A stretch of DNA of 64,000 nucleotides from positions 62,001 through 126,000 of the forward strand of contig NZ_JAGHRO010000002.1 of assembly GCF_017743735.1 (NCBI RefSeq), given 5' to 3'. The translations under genes were made by a program, and so were the position numbers. Positions 1-9,600 of the stretch are shown here, in pieces; within the stretch, counting starts at the first letter, position 1, and each line of letters opens with the position of its first letter. A model generated the notes under the pieces. It searched no databases. It saw only the letters and a program-made list of their open reading frames with translations, and was not told the origin of the DNA. The stretch comes from Shimia sp. R9_2 (lineage in GTDB: Bacteria > Pseudomonadota > Alphaproteobacteria > Rhodobacterales > Rhodobacteraceae).

Positions 1-224
<224 letters not shown>

Positions 225-248
225 CACCTGACCACTCAGACAAAATTA

Positions 249-287
249 AGCGCGGCCCCGATCCTCCTCGGTGGCCGCGCTTTTTCT
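249..287 (+). terminator. Rho-independent terminator after serS
   Basis: Perfect 9-bp stem AGCGCGGCC (249-257) with GGCCGCGCT (273-281), followed by a T-rich run TTTTCTTCT. It sits directly downstream of the serS stop. Confidence 0.88.
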
Positions 288-295
288 TCTCATTC

Positions 296-352
296 TTCAA
301 ATATCCCGGGGTGAATTGCCCGTGAGGGCAAGAGGGGCTGGCCCCTCGCTCC
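296..352 (+). repeat. Dispersed palindromic repeat, copy A
   Basis: The anchor ATATCCCGGGG (301-311) is followed by hairpin TGCCC-GTGA-GGGCA (317-330) and hairpin GAGGGGC-TG-GCCCCTC (332-347). The same order of anchor, optional variable hairpin and G4-5C/GC4-5 hairpin recurs at 34266-34295, 45871-45916 and 49156-49203. It lies between two genes. Confidence 0.65.
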
Positions 353-364
353 CCTGTCTACGGC

Positions 365-1348
365 CTACTCCGCCGCCACCGCGCTTTGTGTCGCGCCTTT
401 CTTCGGGAAGGGCACCAACCGCTCCGCCTCTTCATCCCAAAGCTTCAGCGAAAACGAGCGCAGCGCCTCCGGCCATTTGATCGTTGACAATCCATATTCA
501 TCGCGGATCATCCGATGGCATTTGCGCAGGTTGTAATGCGGGATGCGCGCGTTGAAATGGTGGATGTCGTGATAAGCGATATTGGCGGAGGCCAGATCCA
601 TCCACCAGCCCAGATCCAGCGCAGAAGAGCCTTGCAGCGCCGCCAGACGCGGGTCCAGATCCGGTCGGCGATCCCAATAGGTGTCCTCAAAATTATGCTG
701 AAGGTAGACCATAAACACGCCCACCATGCCGCCAAACAGCGCGCTGAGGAACCAGATCAACAGCCCGTTCCATCCGGCCAGCGTGACAATCACCCCCATG
801 TAGAGAAAGATCACCAGGTTGTGCAGCACCACTGACCGCCACATGCTTGAGGCGCTTTTGGGCCAGCGGTAGCGGATGAAATAGGTATATAGACTGCCCA
901 GCGGGATCAGCACAAAAGGATTGCGGTAGAGCCGATAATAAAGCCGCTCCCAGAACCCGGCCACCTCCCACTCGCGCAGGGTCATCGTGTGGATTTCGCC
1001 GGTGTCGCGGTGGTCCAGATTGCCCAGATGGGAATGGTGCATATTGTGGTTGTGCCGCATCGCCGCATAGGGCGCGAAGGTCACCACAGACAGCGCCTCC
1101 CCGGCCCAGTCATTGTGTTTGCGGCTTTTGAACAGCGAGGCATGGCCCGTGTCATGCTGCAACACATACAGCCGCACCGCTGAGAGCCCGTTCACCACCA
1201 TCAGCGGCACCTGCAGATACCATGTGCCCTCATGGGCAATGGCGAGATACAGGGTGGCAAAATAGAAAACAAAGGTGCCAAAGAAGCTGACCGCGCCGAT
1301 ACGGTCATCCTGAATTGTATAGCCTTTCAAGCGCTCGCGAATGTCCAT
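365..1348 (-). CDS. Membrane fatty acid desaturase
   Basis: A 327-residue integral membrane protein with the three histidine clusters of the membrane diiron desaturase family: HDTGH at residues 65-69, HNHNMHH at 99-105 and HDIHH at 260-264. The last is followed by FNARIPHYNL, typical of acyl-lipid desaturases. Hydrophobic segments lie near residues 20-60 and 165-220. It would insert a double bond into membrane fatty acyl chains using O2 and reduced ferredoxin or cytochrome. It is transcribed alone toward the serS end. A carotenoid-type hydroxylase is possible in principle because the histidine boxes are shared, but the third box fits acyl desaturases better. Exact regiospecificity cannot be read from sequence. 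Confidence 0.85.
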   Translation of the reverse strand: MDIRERLKGYTIQDDRIGAVSFFGTFVFYFATLYLAIAHEGTWYLQVPLMVVNGLSAVRLYVLQHDTGHASLFKSRKHNDWAGEALSVVTFAPYAAMRHNHNMHHSHLGNLDHRDTGEIHTMTLREWEVAGFWERLYYRLYRNPFVLIPLGSLYTYFIRYRWPKSASSMWRSVVLHNLVIFLYMGVIVTLAGWNGLLIWFLSALFGGMVGVFMVYLQHNFEDTYWDRRPDLDPRLAALQGSSALDLGWWMDLASANIAYHDIHHFNARIPHYNLRKCHRMIRDEYGLSTIKWPEALRSFSLKLWDEEAERLVPFPKKGATQSAVAAE

Positions 1349-1531
1349 CGCAAAACCCTCTGTTCAAATAAATTTCCGCCTTGGCCTGAAAAATGGCCTG
1401 GGTTTGTTTCAAATACGCGACCAATCAGAAATTGGCTCAACTTCGCCAACTATAACGCGAAATTGACCTTCGGCAACGTGCGGGGTCGCCAAAAGCTGCT
1501 GATGTGGCAAGGCCTTGCCTGTCATTTCAGC

Positions 1532-1558
1532 AAAAAGGGCCGCCCAATGGACGACCCT
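1532..1558 (-). terminator. Probable terminator after der
   Basis: On the minus strand GGGTCGTCC pairs with GGGCGGCCC (two G-U pairs) around a 3-4 base loop and is followed by TTTTTG. It lies 26 bases past the der stop. Confidence 0.6.
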
Positions 1559-1583
1559 CAAATCAGTTCTGCGATCTGCACCC

Positions 1584-3074
1584 TCAGTGCGGGGCGCCAC
1601 GCCCTTTGATGTGTTTGCGCAGGCGCGAAGGCGTGGATTTTTTCTTGCCCTTATAGGGGTTCTTGTCGCCCTGTCCGCGCATGGTCAAGCGGATCGGCGT
1701 ACCGGGCATGTCAAAAGTCTCCCGCAAGCCATTGATAAGATATCGAGAATAGCTCTCGGGAATCTTGTCCGGGTGGGAACACATCACCACAAAGCCCGGC
1801 GGGCGGGTCTTGGCTTGGGTCATATAACGCAGCTTGATGCGCTTGCCCTGCGGCGCGGGTGGCGGGTGCTGTTGCAGCATTTCCACGAGCCAGCGATTGA
1901 GGGCAGCGGTGGGAATGCGGCGGTTCCACGTGTCATAGGCATCAAGAATGGCATCATGCAGACGCTCCAACCCACGGCCGGTTTTGGCCGATACCGTGAT
2001 GAGCGGCGCGCCGCGCAACTGCGGCAGCAGACGGTTGAACGCTTCTTTGAGGTCGCGCAGCTTTTCCTGCTTGTGCTCTTCCACATCCCATTTGTTGACC
2101 GCAACAATCACCGCGCGCCCCTCGCGCTCCGCAAGGTCGGCAATGCGCAGATCCTGTTGTTCAAAAGGAATGGCCGCATCCAACAGAACCACCACAACCT
2201 CGGCAAATTTCACCGCGCGCAGTCCGTCGCCCACAGAGAGCTTTTCCAGCTTGTCCTGGACCTTGGCCTTTTTGCGCATCCCGGCGGTGTCAAAGATCCG
2301 CATCGGGGTCTCGTCCCAGGTGGTGCGCAGGCTGATGGCATCGCGGGTGATCCCGGCTTCCGGACCGGTCAGCAGACGGTCTTCGCCAATGATCTTGTTG
2401 ATCAGTGTGGATTTACCGGCATTCGGACGGCCCACAACGGCGATCTGCAAAGGCCGACGCTCGGTGAGCATCTGAGACGGCCGCAGCGCATCGGGATCAA
2501 TCTCTTCATCGGCTTCGTCTCCGTCGAGATCCACATCGGTCTCGACTTCGTCATCCAGCGCTTTGGCGCGTTTGGCAAATTCATCCGCCAGCGGCATGAG
2601 CTGGGTGTAAAGATCGTTGAGACCCTCACCATGTTCTGCCGAAAGGCGGATCGGCTCACCAAGGCCTAGGGAATAGGCTTCAAGCACACCGGCATCCGCA
2701 GCTGCACCCTCGCCCTTGTTGGCGGCAAGGATCACATGGGAAGCGCGTTTGCGCAGGATTTCAGCAAAGATCATATCGGTGGGGGTGACCCCTGCCCGCG
2801 CATCAATCATGAAGAGACAGATGTCGGCCATATCCACCGCACGTTCCGTCAGCCGGCGCATGCGGCCCTCAAGACTGTCATCGGTGGCATCTTCCAGACC
2901 CGCCGTATCAATCGCGGTAAACCGCAGATCGGCCAGTTTGGCATCGCCTTCCCGCAAGTCGCGCGTCACCCCGGGCTGGTCATCCACCAGCGCGAGTTTT
3001 TTGCCGACAAGGCGATTGAACAGGGTGGATTTGCCCACGTTTGGGCGGCCCACAATGGCGAGCGTGAAACTCAT
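1584..3074 (-). CDS. der: Ribosome biogenesis GTPase Der (EngA)
   Basis: A 496-residue protein with two tandem Era-like GTPase domains, the hallmark of Der. P-loop GRPNVGKS is at residues 9-16, and the second P-loop GRPNAGKS follows an acidic linker at roughly residues 180-200. Both domains carry DTAG switch II (DTAGLED and DTAGMRKK) and N-K-x-D/NKWD recognition motifs. The C-terminal KH-like domain ends in a basic [14 protein letters not shown] stretch that binds rRNA. It acts in assembly of the 50S subunit and is normally essential. It lies just downstream of bamB (48-base gap), a common neighbour order in alphaproteobacteria (TPR protein, bamB, der), so the three are probably co-transcribed. 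Confidence 0.97.
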   Translation of the reverse strand: MSFTLAIVGRPNVGKSTLFNRLVGKKLALVDDQPGVTRDLREGDAKLADLRFTAIDTAGLEDATDDSLEGRMRRLTERAVDMADICLFMIDARAGVTPTDMIFAEILRKRASHVILAANKGEGAAADAGVLEAYSLGLGEPIRLSAEHGEGLNDLYTQLMPLADEFAKRAKALDDEVETDVDLDGDEADEEIDPDALRPSQMLTERRPLQIAVVGRPNAGKSTLINKIIGEDRLLTGPEAGITRDAISLRTTWDETPMRIFDTAGMRKKAKVQDKLEKLSVGDGLRAVKFAEVVVVLLDAAIPFEQQDLRIADLAEREGRAVIVAVNKWDVEEHKQEKLRDLKEAFNRLLPQLRGAPLITVSAKTGRGLERLHDAILDAYDTWNRRIPTAALNRWLVEMLQQHPPPAPQGKRIKLRYMTQAKTRPPGFVVMCSHPDKIPESYSRYLINGLRETFDMPGTPIRLTMRGQGDKNPYKGKKKSTPSRLRKHIKGRGAPH

Positions 3075-3122
3075 GACAGATCTCCGGAACGTCTGAAGTC
3101 GCTCCGATATACCATTATTGCG

Positions 3123-4424
3123 TCAACGGAAAGCGTACAATTCACCTTTGCGATTCACCACATAGAGCACGCCACCCGCCACAATCGGGTTTGTGGCCGC
3201 GCCATGGGGCAAATCGACGGTGTTTGTCAGGGCGCCGTCCTGCGGATTGTAGAAACGGATCTTGTCGTCAGAGGAGGCCACCACCAGCTGCCCGCCTGCA
3301 AGAATGGGGCCATAGTGGACATGCAGCGTCGATTGCTTGCGCGGCTTGTCTTTCACAAACTGCGGCAATTGCACGCCCCAGATGCGGCTGCCGTCACGCG
3401 CATTGATGCGCAACAGCACATTGCGCTCAGACACAAAGAACAGCGATCCACCAGCCGGGAACACCGGGCTGAGCGCGCCATGATCGGCGGTCCAGTTGCG
3501 CTGGCCGGTTTCCATGTCAAAGGCCGCCATACGGCCAGAATGGTTGGCCACATAGGCAGTGTTGCCGACCACAACCGGATCACTGGAAATATCGCCAACC
3601 GTGTTGACCGAGCGGCCCGGGCGCACGTCTGACAGGCCTGCGGACCAGCGCGACACACCGCCGCGACGGAAAGCCGCCTGAATTTCACCGGAGCCATAAG
3701 GGAAGAGCACAAGGCGATCTGTCACCGCAGGCGCGGCAGGGCTTTGCACGTTCTGTACGTTGGGCAGCGACACGAGCTGCCAGGCCACACGGCCAGTGTC
3801 TGTTTCCAGCGCCCAGCCGGTGGCGTCGCCAGAGACCACATAAACCAGTCCGTCATAGACTGTGGGGGTGCCGCTGCCGACTGCTTGCAGCTTCTGCTCC
3901 CAGAGCACGGCGCCGGTTGCGGGATCAAGCGCGGTCAATGCGCCAAACCCAGTGGTGACAAAAACCTTGCCATCGCCATAAGCCAGCCCGCCGGTTGACG
4001 CTTGCCCTGTCTTGTCCTGCGGTGAGGTCAGATCACGGCTCCACAGGGTCTCGCCAGAAGTTGAGGTCGCGCTGATGGTCGCCTCGGCATCCACGGTGAA
4101 GATGCGCCCGTCTGCCACAACCGGATCAGCTGTGATGCGGGTCTTGCGCGACTCACCTTTGCCGATGGAGGCCGTCCAAGCCACGGTTGGACGCGCGGAC
4201 AGCGCCGCATTGGCGGTGCGATATTTGGGCGAGCCGATACGGTGGGTCCAGCTGGCGTTCTGCACCTGAGACGGCAGATTGATCGCCGGGCTCTGGTTTT
4301 CAGGCACCTCTGGCTGTGCAACCAGATCTTCGCGGGCACCGGGCAGAATGACTTCTGGTTCGGCGCAGGCTGTGAGTAGCGCTGCAGTGGCCACCGCTGC
4401 CAGCATCAAAGTCTTACGTGTCAC
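3123..4424 (-). CDS. bamB: Outer membrane assembly lipoprotein BamB
   Basis: About 433 residues. A lipoprotein signal ends in LLTAC (Cys about residue 20), followed by repeated beta-propeller blades with PQQ-like motifs such as LDPATGAVLWEQKL, WALETDTGRVAWQL and FDMETGQRNW. BamB is the propeller subunit of the BAM complex that inserts beta-barrels in the outer membrane. I chose the GTG at 4424 (VTRKTLMLAAV...) because a GGGGG stretch sits 7-10 bases upstream and it gives a clean signal peptide; an in-frame GTG at 4439 would add five residues. It is flanked by a YfgM-like TPR protein upstream and der downstream, a conserved envelope/ribosome neighbourhood. Confidence 0.9.
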   Translation of the reverse strand: MTRKTLMLAAVATAALLTACAEPEVILPGAREDLVAQPEVPENQSPAINLPSQVQNASWTHRIGSPKYRTANAALSARPTVAWTASIGKGESRKTRITADPVVADGRIFTVDAEATISATSTSGETLWSRDLTSPQDKTGQASTGGLAYGDGKVFVTTGFGALTALDPATGAVLWEQKLQAVGSGTPTVYDGLVYVVSGDATGWALETDTGRVAWQLVSLPNVQNVQSPAAPAVTDRLVLFPYGSGEIQAAFRRGGVSRWSAGLSDVRPGRSVNTVGDISSDPVVVGNTAYVANHSGRMAAFDMETGQRNWTADHGALSPVFPAGGSLFFVSERNVLLRINARDGSRIWGVQLPQFVKDKPRKQSTLHVHYGPILAGGQLVVASSDDKIRFYNPQDGALTNTVDLPHGAATNPIVAGGVLYVVNRKGELYAFR

Positions 4425-4465
4425 TGAACAGGCCCCCACCCCGTTATCGTCTTTTTGCGGTCAGG

Positions 4466-5146
4466 TTACTGACCAACCACCAGTCCGTTGGTTTCAGCCG
4501 GTGTTCCGCCAAGAGCCACAATTAACTGAGCCGCGCGGTTGCGCAAGCCTGCTGTCACTGCGGCGTCCTGAATCAAATCCTGCAACTGGGTGATCGCACC
4601 TTCCGCGTCCCCCTCTTCCAACGTCAGAAGCGCAAGCTGCTCACGCGCCAAAAGCGCCAATGGTGCGCCCGGTGTGGCAAGGCTCTCGAGTGCCAGACGA
4701 CGCTCCGCGGCGGGTGTGTCTTTGCCCTCAGCCAGTACCGCCTTGAAGGCTGCAATCTGACGGTAGATTTCCGGCATATCCAACCCGCTGGTTGCGATGC
4801 CTTCCAATGTTTCAGACGCGTCTGTGCCTGCGCCAAGCTCAAGCTGATGTGCGGCCAGCAACATATCAGAGACGACCTGCGCATCGGGCGACTCGGTTTT
4901 CAGATCGGCCAGAGCAGCCACACGCGCTTGCGTATCGCTTGTGGACACCGCTTTGATGATTGCGTCGCCGGAATCCTGCGCCGCATCGCGGGCGTTGCCT
5001 TTGCGCACTTCATTTGCAGCCGCCGCACCAACGATGGCAATCACCAGCAAAACCGCGATCCAGCCATAGCGGCGCATCAGGCCAAACAGGCGGTCGCGAC
5101 GGACTTCTTCGGTGACTTCTTCGATGAAACTGTCGGTGTTGCTCAC
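4466..5146 (-). CDS. YfgM-like membrane-anchored TPR protein
   Basis: 226 residues. A short cytoplasmic N-terminus is followed by one transmembrane helix (YGWIAVLLVIAIVGAAAANEV, about residues 27-47) and a periplasmic alpha-helical region with TPR-like repeats rich in Ala and Leu. This is the architecture of the TPR_21/YfgM family, which in E. coli associates with the SecYEG translocon and periplasmic chaperones. It lies 41 bases upstream of bamB and in the same direction, so it is likely the first gene of an envelope-biogenesis operon. The family assignment rests on topology and position rather than on a diagnostic motif. Confidence 0.78.
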   Translation of the reverse strand: MSNTDSFIEEVTEEVRRDRLFGLMRRYGWIAVLLVIAIVGAAAANEVRKGNARDAAQDSGDAIIKAVSTSDTQARVAALADLKTESPDAQVVSDMLLAAHQLELGAGTDASETLEGIATSGLDMPEIYRQIAAFKAVLAEGKDTPAAERRLALESLATPGAPLALLAREQLALLTLEEGDAEGAITQLQDLIQDAAVTAGLRNRAAQLIVALGGTPAETNGLVVGQ

Positions 5147-5237
5147 GCCTGCTCTCCTATTCGTTCGCTCTGTCTTATCGGTTTGTTTTCAAAGTGCCAA
5201 GAGCTGGGCGGAGCTTGTGCAAATCATCACTGAATTT

Positions 5238-5267
5238 TCATCAGGTTGACATTTTCTGAACTGATGA
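5238..5267 (+). promoter_or_regulatory. Inverted repeat around a -35 element, RND pump promoter
   Basis: TCATCAG (5238-5244) and CTGATGA (5261-5267) form a perfect 7-bp inverted repeat. A consensus TTGACA (5246-5251) lies in the 16-base gap. It is ~105 bases upstream of the efflux adaptor, in the 225-base gap between divergent genes. The pump may be controlled by a repressor here, but no regulator gene is adjacent. Confidence 0.4.
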
Positions 5268-5371
5268 GTTCAAAATAGCGTACTACAGGTTGTTTCTATA
5301 TGCAGAAGCGCCAATATAACCTTCACTATTTTGTGCGCTCCGCGCTCCAATAAACCTACAGGGAACAGCAG

Positions 5372-6655
5372 ATGCGACTTATTCCGTTCCTCACTGCGAT
5401 TTTGGTCACCGGTTTTCTTTTCATGATCGTGGTTGAGCGCGAGCGTCTTCTGGCCTTTGCCAGCGGCGATGCCGCAGACACCGCCACAGCTGTTCCAACA
5501 GATACCGACACCGCGGCAAGTTCGACAGCGCAAGCCGCTGATAATGCAGAAATTCCCGCTTCGACCGATGCTGAACCTTCAGAGGATCTGATCCGCGTGG
5601 TGGTCCTGCAAAGCGTGGCCCGCGAGATCGACAGCGCCGTGATCCTCAGAGGACAGACCGAAGCGGACCGTGAGGTCGAAGTGCGCGCTGAAACCAGCGG
5701 GCTGGTGATCTCAGAACCGCTGCGGCGCGGCGAGCACGTCACTGCTGGCCAACAGCTCTGCCGCCTTGATGTAGGCACGCGCGAGGCCGTACTAGCGGAA
5801 GCCCGCGCACGGCTGAGTGAGGCCAAAGCCCGAATCCCAAGCGCAGCGGCGGCGAAAATCGAAGCCGAGGCGCGGCTTGAGGAAGCCCTGATCAACGACA
5901 ACGCGGCACGCAAACTCTCTGAGGGCGGCTTTGCTTCCTCCACCCGCGTGGCCAGCGCGGCGGCAGGTGTGCGAGCTGCTGAGGCGGCGGTGCAATCCGC
6001 GACCTCCGGCCTTGAGTCGACCCAAGCAGGCATCGAATCGGCGATGGCTCTGGTCGCCGCTGCAGAGAAGGAAATCGAGCGCCTGACCATCAAGGCCCCG
6101 TTTGACGGGCTTCTGGAAAGCAAAACCGCCGAATTGGGTAGCCTGATGCAGCAAGGCAGCCTTTGCGGCACCGTCCTGCGTCTGGACCCGATCCGGATCG
6201 TCGGCTTTGTGCCAGAGACAGAGATCGCCCGCGTCTATGAGGGCGCGCTGGCGGGCGCACGGTTAACCACCGGCCAAGAGGTCTCGGGTCAGGTGACATT
6301 TGTTTCACGCTCCGCAGATGAAACCACCCGCACCTTCCGTGTGGAAATCTCCGTCCCCAACCCTGATCTCAGCATCCGCGACGGTCAGACCGCAGAGATC
6401 GCGATCTCCGCTGACGGGGCTGCTGCACACCTCCTCCCGCAATCGGCTCTGACCCTGAACGACGAAGGCACGCTGGGCGTGCGGCTGGTGGATGAAAACG
6501 ACAAGGTCTTCTTTGCCGCCACAGAAATCCTGCGCGACAGCACCTCAGGTGTCTGGCTTGGCGGCCTGCCGGAGATGGCGGATGTGATCGTCGTTGGTCA
6601 GGAATTTGTCACCACCGGCGTGCAAGTGACCCCAACAATCCGGGAGCTGAACTGA
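5372..6655 (+). CDS. RND efflux periplasmic adaptor (membrane fusion protein)
   Basis: 427 residues. An N-terminal hydrophobic anchor (RLIPFLTAILVTGFLFMIVV) is followed by a linker rich in Asp, Ala and Thr. A lipoyl-like half-motif (VEVRAETSGLVISEPLRRGEHVTAGQQLCRLD, in part) comes next, then a coiled coil of Ala- and Glu-rich heptads (~140-230) and the matching half IKAPFDGLLESKTAELGSLM. This is the HlyD/AcrA fold that bridges the inner membrane pump to an outer membrane channel. AGGGAAC upstream serves as the ribosome site. Its TGA overlaps the ATG of the pump gene by one base (TGATG), so the two are translationally coupled. No TolC-type gene is next to it. Confidence 0.9.
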   Translation: MRLIPFLTAILVTGFLFMIVVERERLLAFASGDAADTATAVPTDTDTAASSTAQAADNAEIPASTDAEPSEDLIRVVVLQSVAREIDSAVILRGQTEADREVEVRAETSGLVISEPLRRGEHVTAGQQLCRLDVGTREAVLAEARARLSEAKARIPSAAAAKIEAEARLEEALINDNAARKLSEGGFASSTRVASAAAGVRAAEAAVQSATSGLESTQAGIESAMALVAAAEKEIERLTIKAPFDGLLESKTAELGSLMQQGSLCGTVLRLDPIRIVGFVPETEIARVYEGALAGARLTTGQEVSGQVTFVSRSADETTRTFRVEISVPNPDLSIRDGQTAEIAISADGAAAHLLPQSALTLNDEGTLGVRLVDENDKVFFAATEILRDSTSGVWLGGLPEMADVIVVGQEFVTTGVQVTPTIRELN

Positions 6656-9600
6656 TGACCGGCGCCATCACATGGGCCTCTGAACGGGCCCGAATGATCC
6701 TTGCCTTCATCGCGATCTCACTCGTGGTGGGGGCATTTTCTTATGCCAGCCTTCCCAAGGAAGGTGAGCCGGATATCGACATTCCGATCCTCTATGTCTC
6801 CGTAAGCTTCCCCGGGATTTCGGCAGAAGATGCCGAAAGCCTGCTGGTCAAACCGATGGAGACCGAGGCGGTTGATCTGGACGGTCTGGACCAGATGACC
6901 GGCATCGCGTCGGAAAACCATGCCTCTCTACTGCTGGAATTTGAGTTTGGCTGGGACAAGAGCGCCACCATCGCCGATGTGCGCGATGCGATGAACACCG
7001 CGCAAGCCAACTTCCCGGATGGGGCGGAGCAATACACCATCACAGAGATCAACTTCTCTGAGTTCCCGATTGTGATTGTGAATCTTACCGGCGATGTACC
7101 GGAACGCACAATGGCCCGCCTTGCCAAGGACTTGCAGGACGAGTTTGAAGCGATTGACGCGGTACTGGAAGCACCGATTGCGGGCAACCGGGACGAAATG
7201 GTCGAAGTGGTGATCGACCCGCTGCGCCTTGAGTCCTACAACATCACCGCCGTTGAGGTGATCAATGTGGTGCGCAACAACAACCAGTTGATTGCCGCCG
7301 GTGAGGTGGAAACCGCCCAAGGCACATTTTCTGTTAAGATCCCCTCCTCCTTTGACGGCGTGCAGGACATCTACGCCCTGCCCGTCAAAACCAACGGCGA
7401 CCGAGTGATCACGCTGGGCGATCTGGCAGAGATCAACTTCACCTTTGAAGACCGCGCAGGCACCGCGCGTTTTGACGGTGAAAAGACCGTGGCTTTGCAG
7501 ATTGTGAAGGGCAAGGGCTACAACATCATCGACACGGTGGAGCAGATCAAGGCGACACTGGCTGAGGCGCAGGAAAGCTGGCCTGAAGAGCTCAAGGCCG
7601 CTGTCGAGGTGGGCACCTCAAACGATCAAAGCCGAACCGTTGGCTCCATGGTGCGCCAGCTGGAAGGCTCTGTGCTCACAGCTGTTGCGCTCGTCATGAT
7701 TGTGATCCTCGCCGCCCTTGGCAGCCGCGCGGCGATGCTTGTGGGCTTTGCCATTCCGGCCTCCTTCCTGCTGTGTTTTGCCTTCCTCGCGCTGATGGGC
7801 GTAACGATTTCCAATATGGTGATGTTTGGTCTGATCCTCGCGGTGGGCATGTTGGTGGACGGCGCGATTGTGGTCGTGGAATACGCCGACAAGCGCATCA
7901 AAGAGGGCACCGGCCCGATGCATGCCTATGTGGAAGCGGCTCAACGGATGTTCTGGCCGATCATCAGCTCCACGGCGACCACGCTCTGTGCCTTCCTGCC
8001 GATGCTGTTCTGGCCCGGTGTACCCGGGGAATTTATGGGCATGCTGCCCGTGACCATGATCTTCGTGCTGTCTGCTTCCCTGCTTGTGGCCCTGATCTAT
8101 CTGCCCGTTGTTGGCGGGATTTCCGGCCGGATGAGCCGCATGTTCTCCCACGCCTCCGATGTTCTGCGCGCGCGCCTGCCTTGGGTTGTGCGTGCCGCGT
8201 TGGTGCCGGTGGCACTCTGGGGCATGTTCTCAGGCGTGATGCAGATGCTGAACCCCGGCTATCTGATGCCTGCAGACAGCAGCGGCATGGCACCTCTGCT
8301 CGTCGGTGGTGTGCTCTTTGTGGTATCAGCCTTTGCCGCCTCAATCACCCTCAGCGCCGCAGAGCTGCAATTCAAACGCCGCGCCGTGAAAAGCGGCTAT
8401 CGGCTGAACCCATTCGGCCACCTGATCCGCTTCATTGTCGGCAATCCAATCATGCCGATTATCTCCATCATTGCGGTGATTGCCACTGTAGTGAACGTTC
8501 TCAACTACTTTGGTGAAAACAACAACGGCGTTGAGTTCTTTGTGGAAACCGAGCCGGAGCAGGCCTCCGCCTTTGTGCGTGCCCGTGGCAACCTCTCCCT
8601 GCCGGAGAAAGACGCGATGGTGCGCGCCGCGGAAGAGATAATTATGGCCCACCCGGCGGTGCGCAATGTCTTCTCCTTTGCGGGCGAAGGCGGGCTCGAC
8701 ACCGGTGGCCCGGGTGGCGGCGAAAACACCCCACCGGACACAATCGGTCAGGTGCAGTTTGAGATCATCGCCTGGGAAGAGCGCCCAACGGTGCGCGAAG
8801 AGTGGTTCTTTGGCCTTCTGGAACGCGAAGTCACTGCACCGGCCTATGGCGGCAACCGGGTGCTTGACGAGCTGAATGCGGAATTGGCCACATTGCCGGG
8901 CTTCTTTGTGGAGACCAAACCGATCGAGCAAGGTCCCGGTTCCGGCAAACCGATCCACCTGCGCCTGCGCGGCGATGGCTGGGACGGGCTAAACGCCGCA
9001 GCGCTTGCCGCGCGCGACACGTTTGAAGCCACCCCGGGCCTGAGACTGGTGGAGGACACCCTGCCCCTGCCCGGCATCGACTGGCAGATCGACGTGGATG
9101 TGGAGAAAGCCGGCCGCTATGGCGCCGATGTGGCCACGGTGGGCGCGATGGTACAGCTTGTCACCCGCGGCATCCTGCTTGACACCATGCGCGTGGACAG
9201 CAGCGATGAAGAAATCGAAATCCGCCTGCGTTTGCCTGAAAATGACCGCGTGCTCTCCACCCTGGACAGTATCAAGGTGCGCACCAACGAAGGCCTTGTC
9301 CCACTCTCAAACTTCATCACCCGCACCCCGGTGCCAAAGCGCGCCTCGATCAGCCGTATTGATCAGGAACGCTTTTATGACGTGAAAGCGGATATCGTCA
9401 AAGGCATCGAGATCCTAAAAATCTACCCTCTGGACGACGACGGCAATGTTGTTCAAGAAGGCGTGCTTGACGTTGGGTTCGGCTATGAGGTTAGCGAAGA
9501 AGACGCTCTTGCAGGGGACCCCTACAACGTGACTTTCGTCGAAATTCGCACCGGTTTCTTCGGCTGGCTAAAGTCATTGTTTTCTGACCCCAAAACCACG

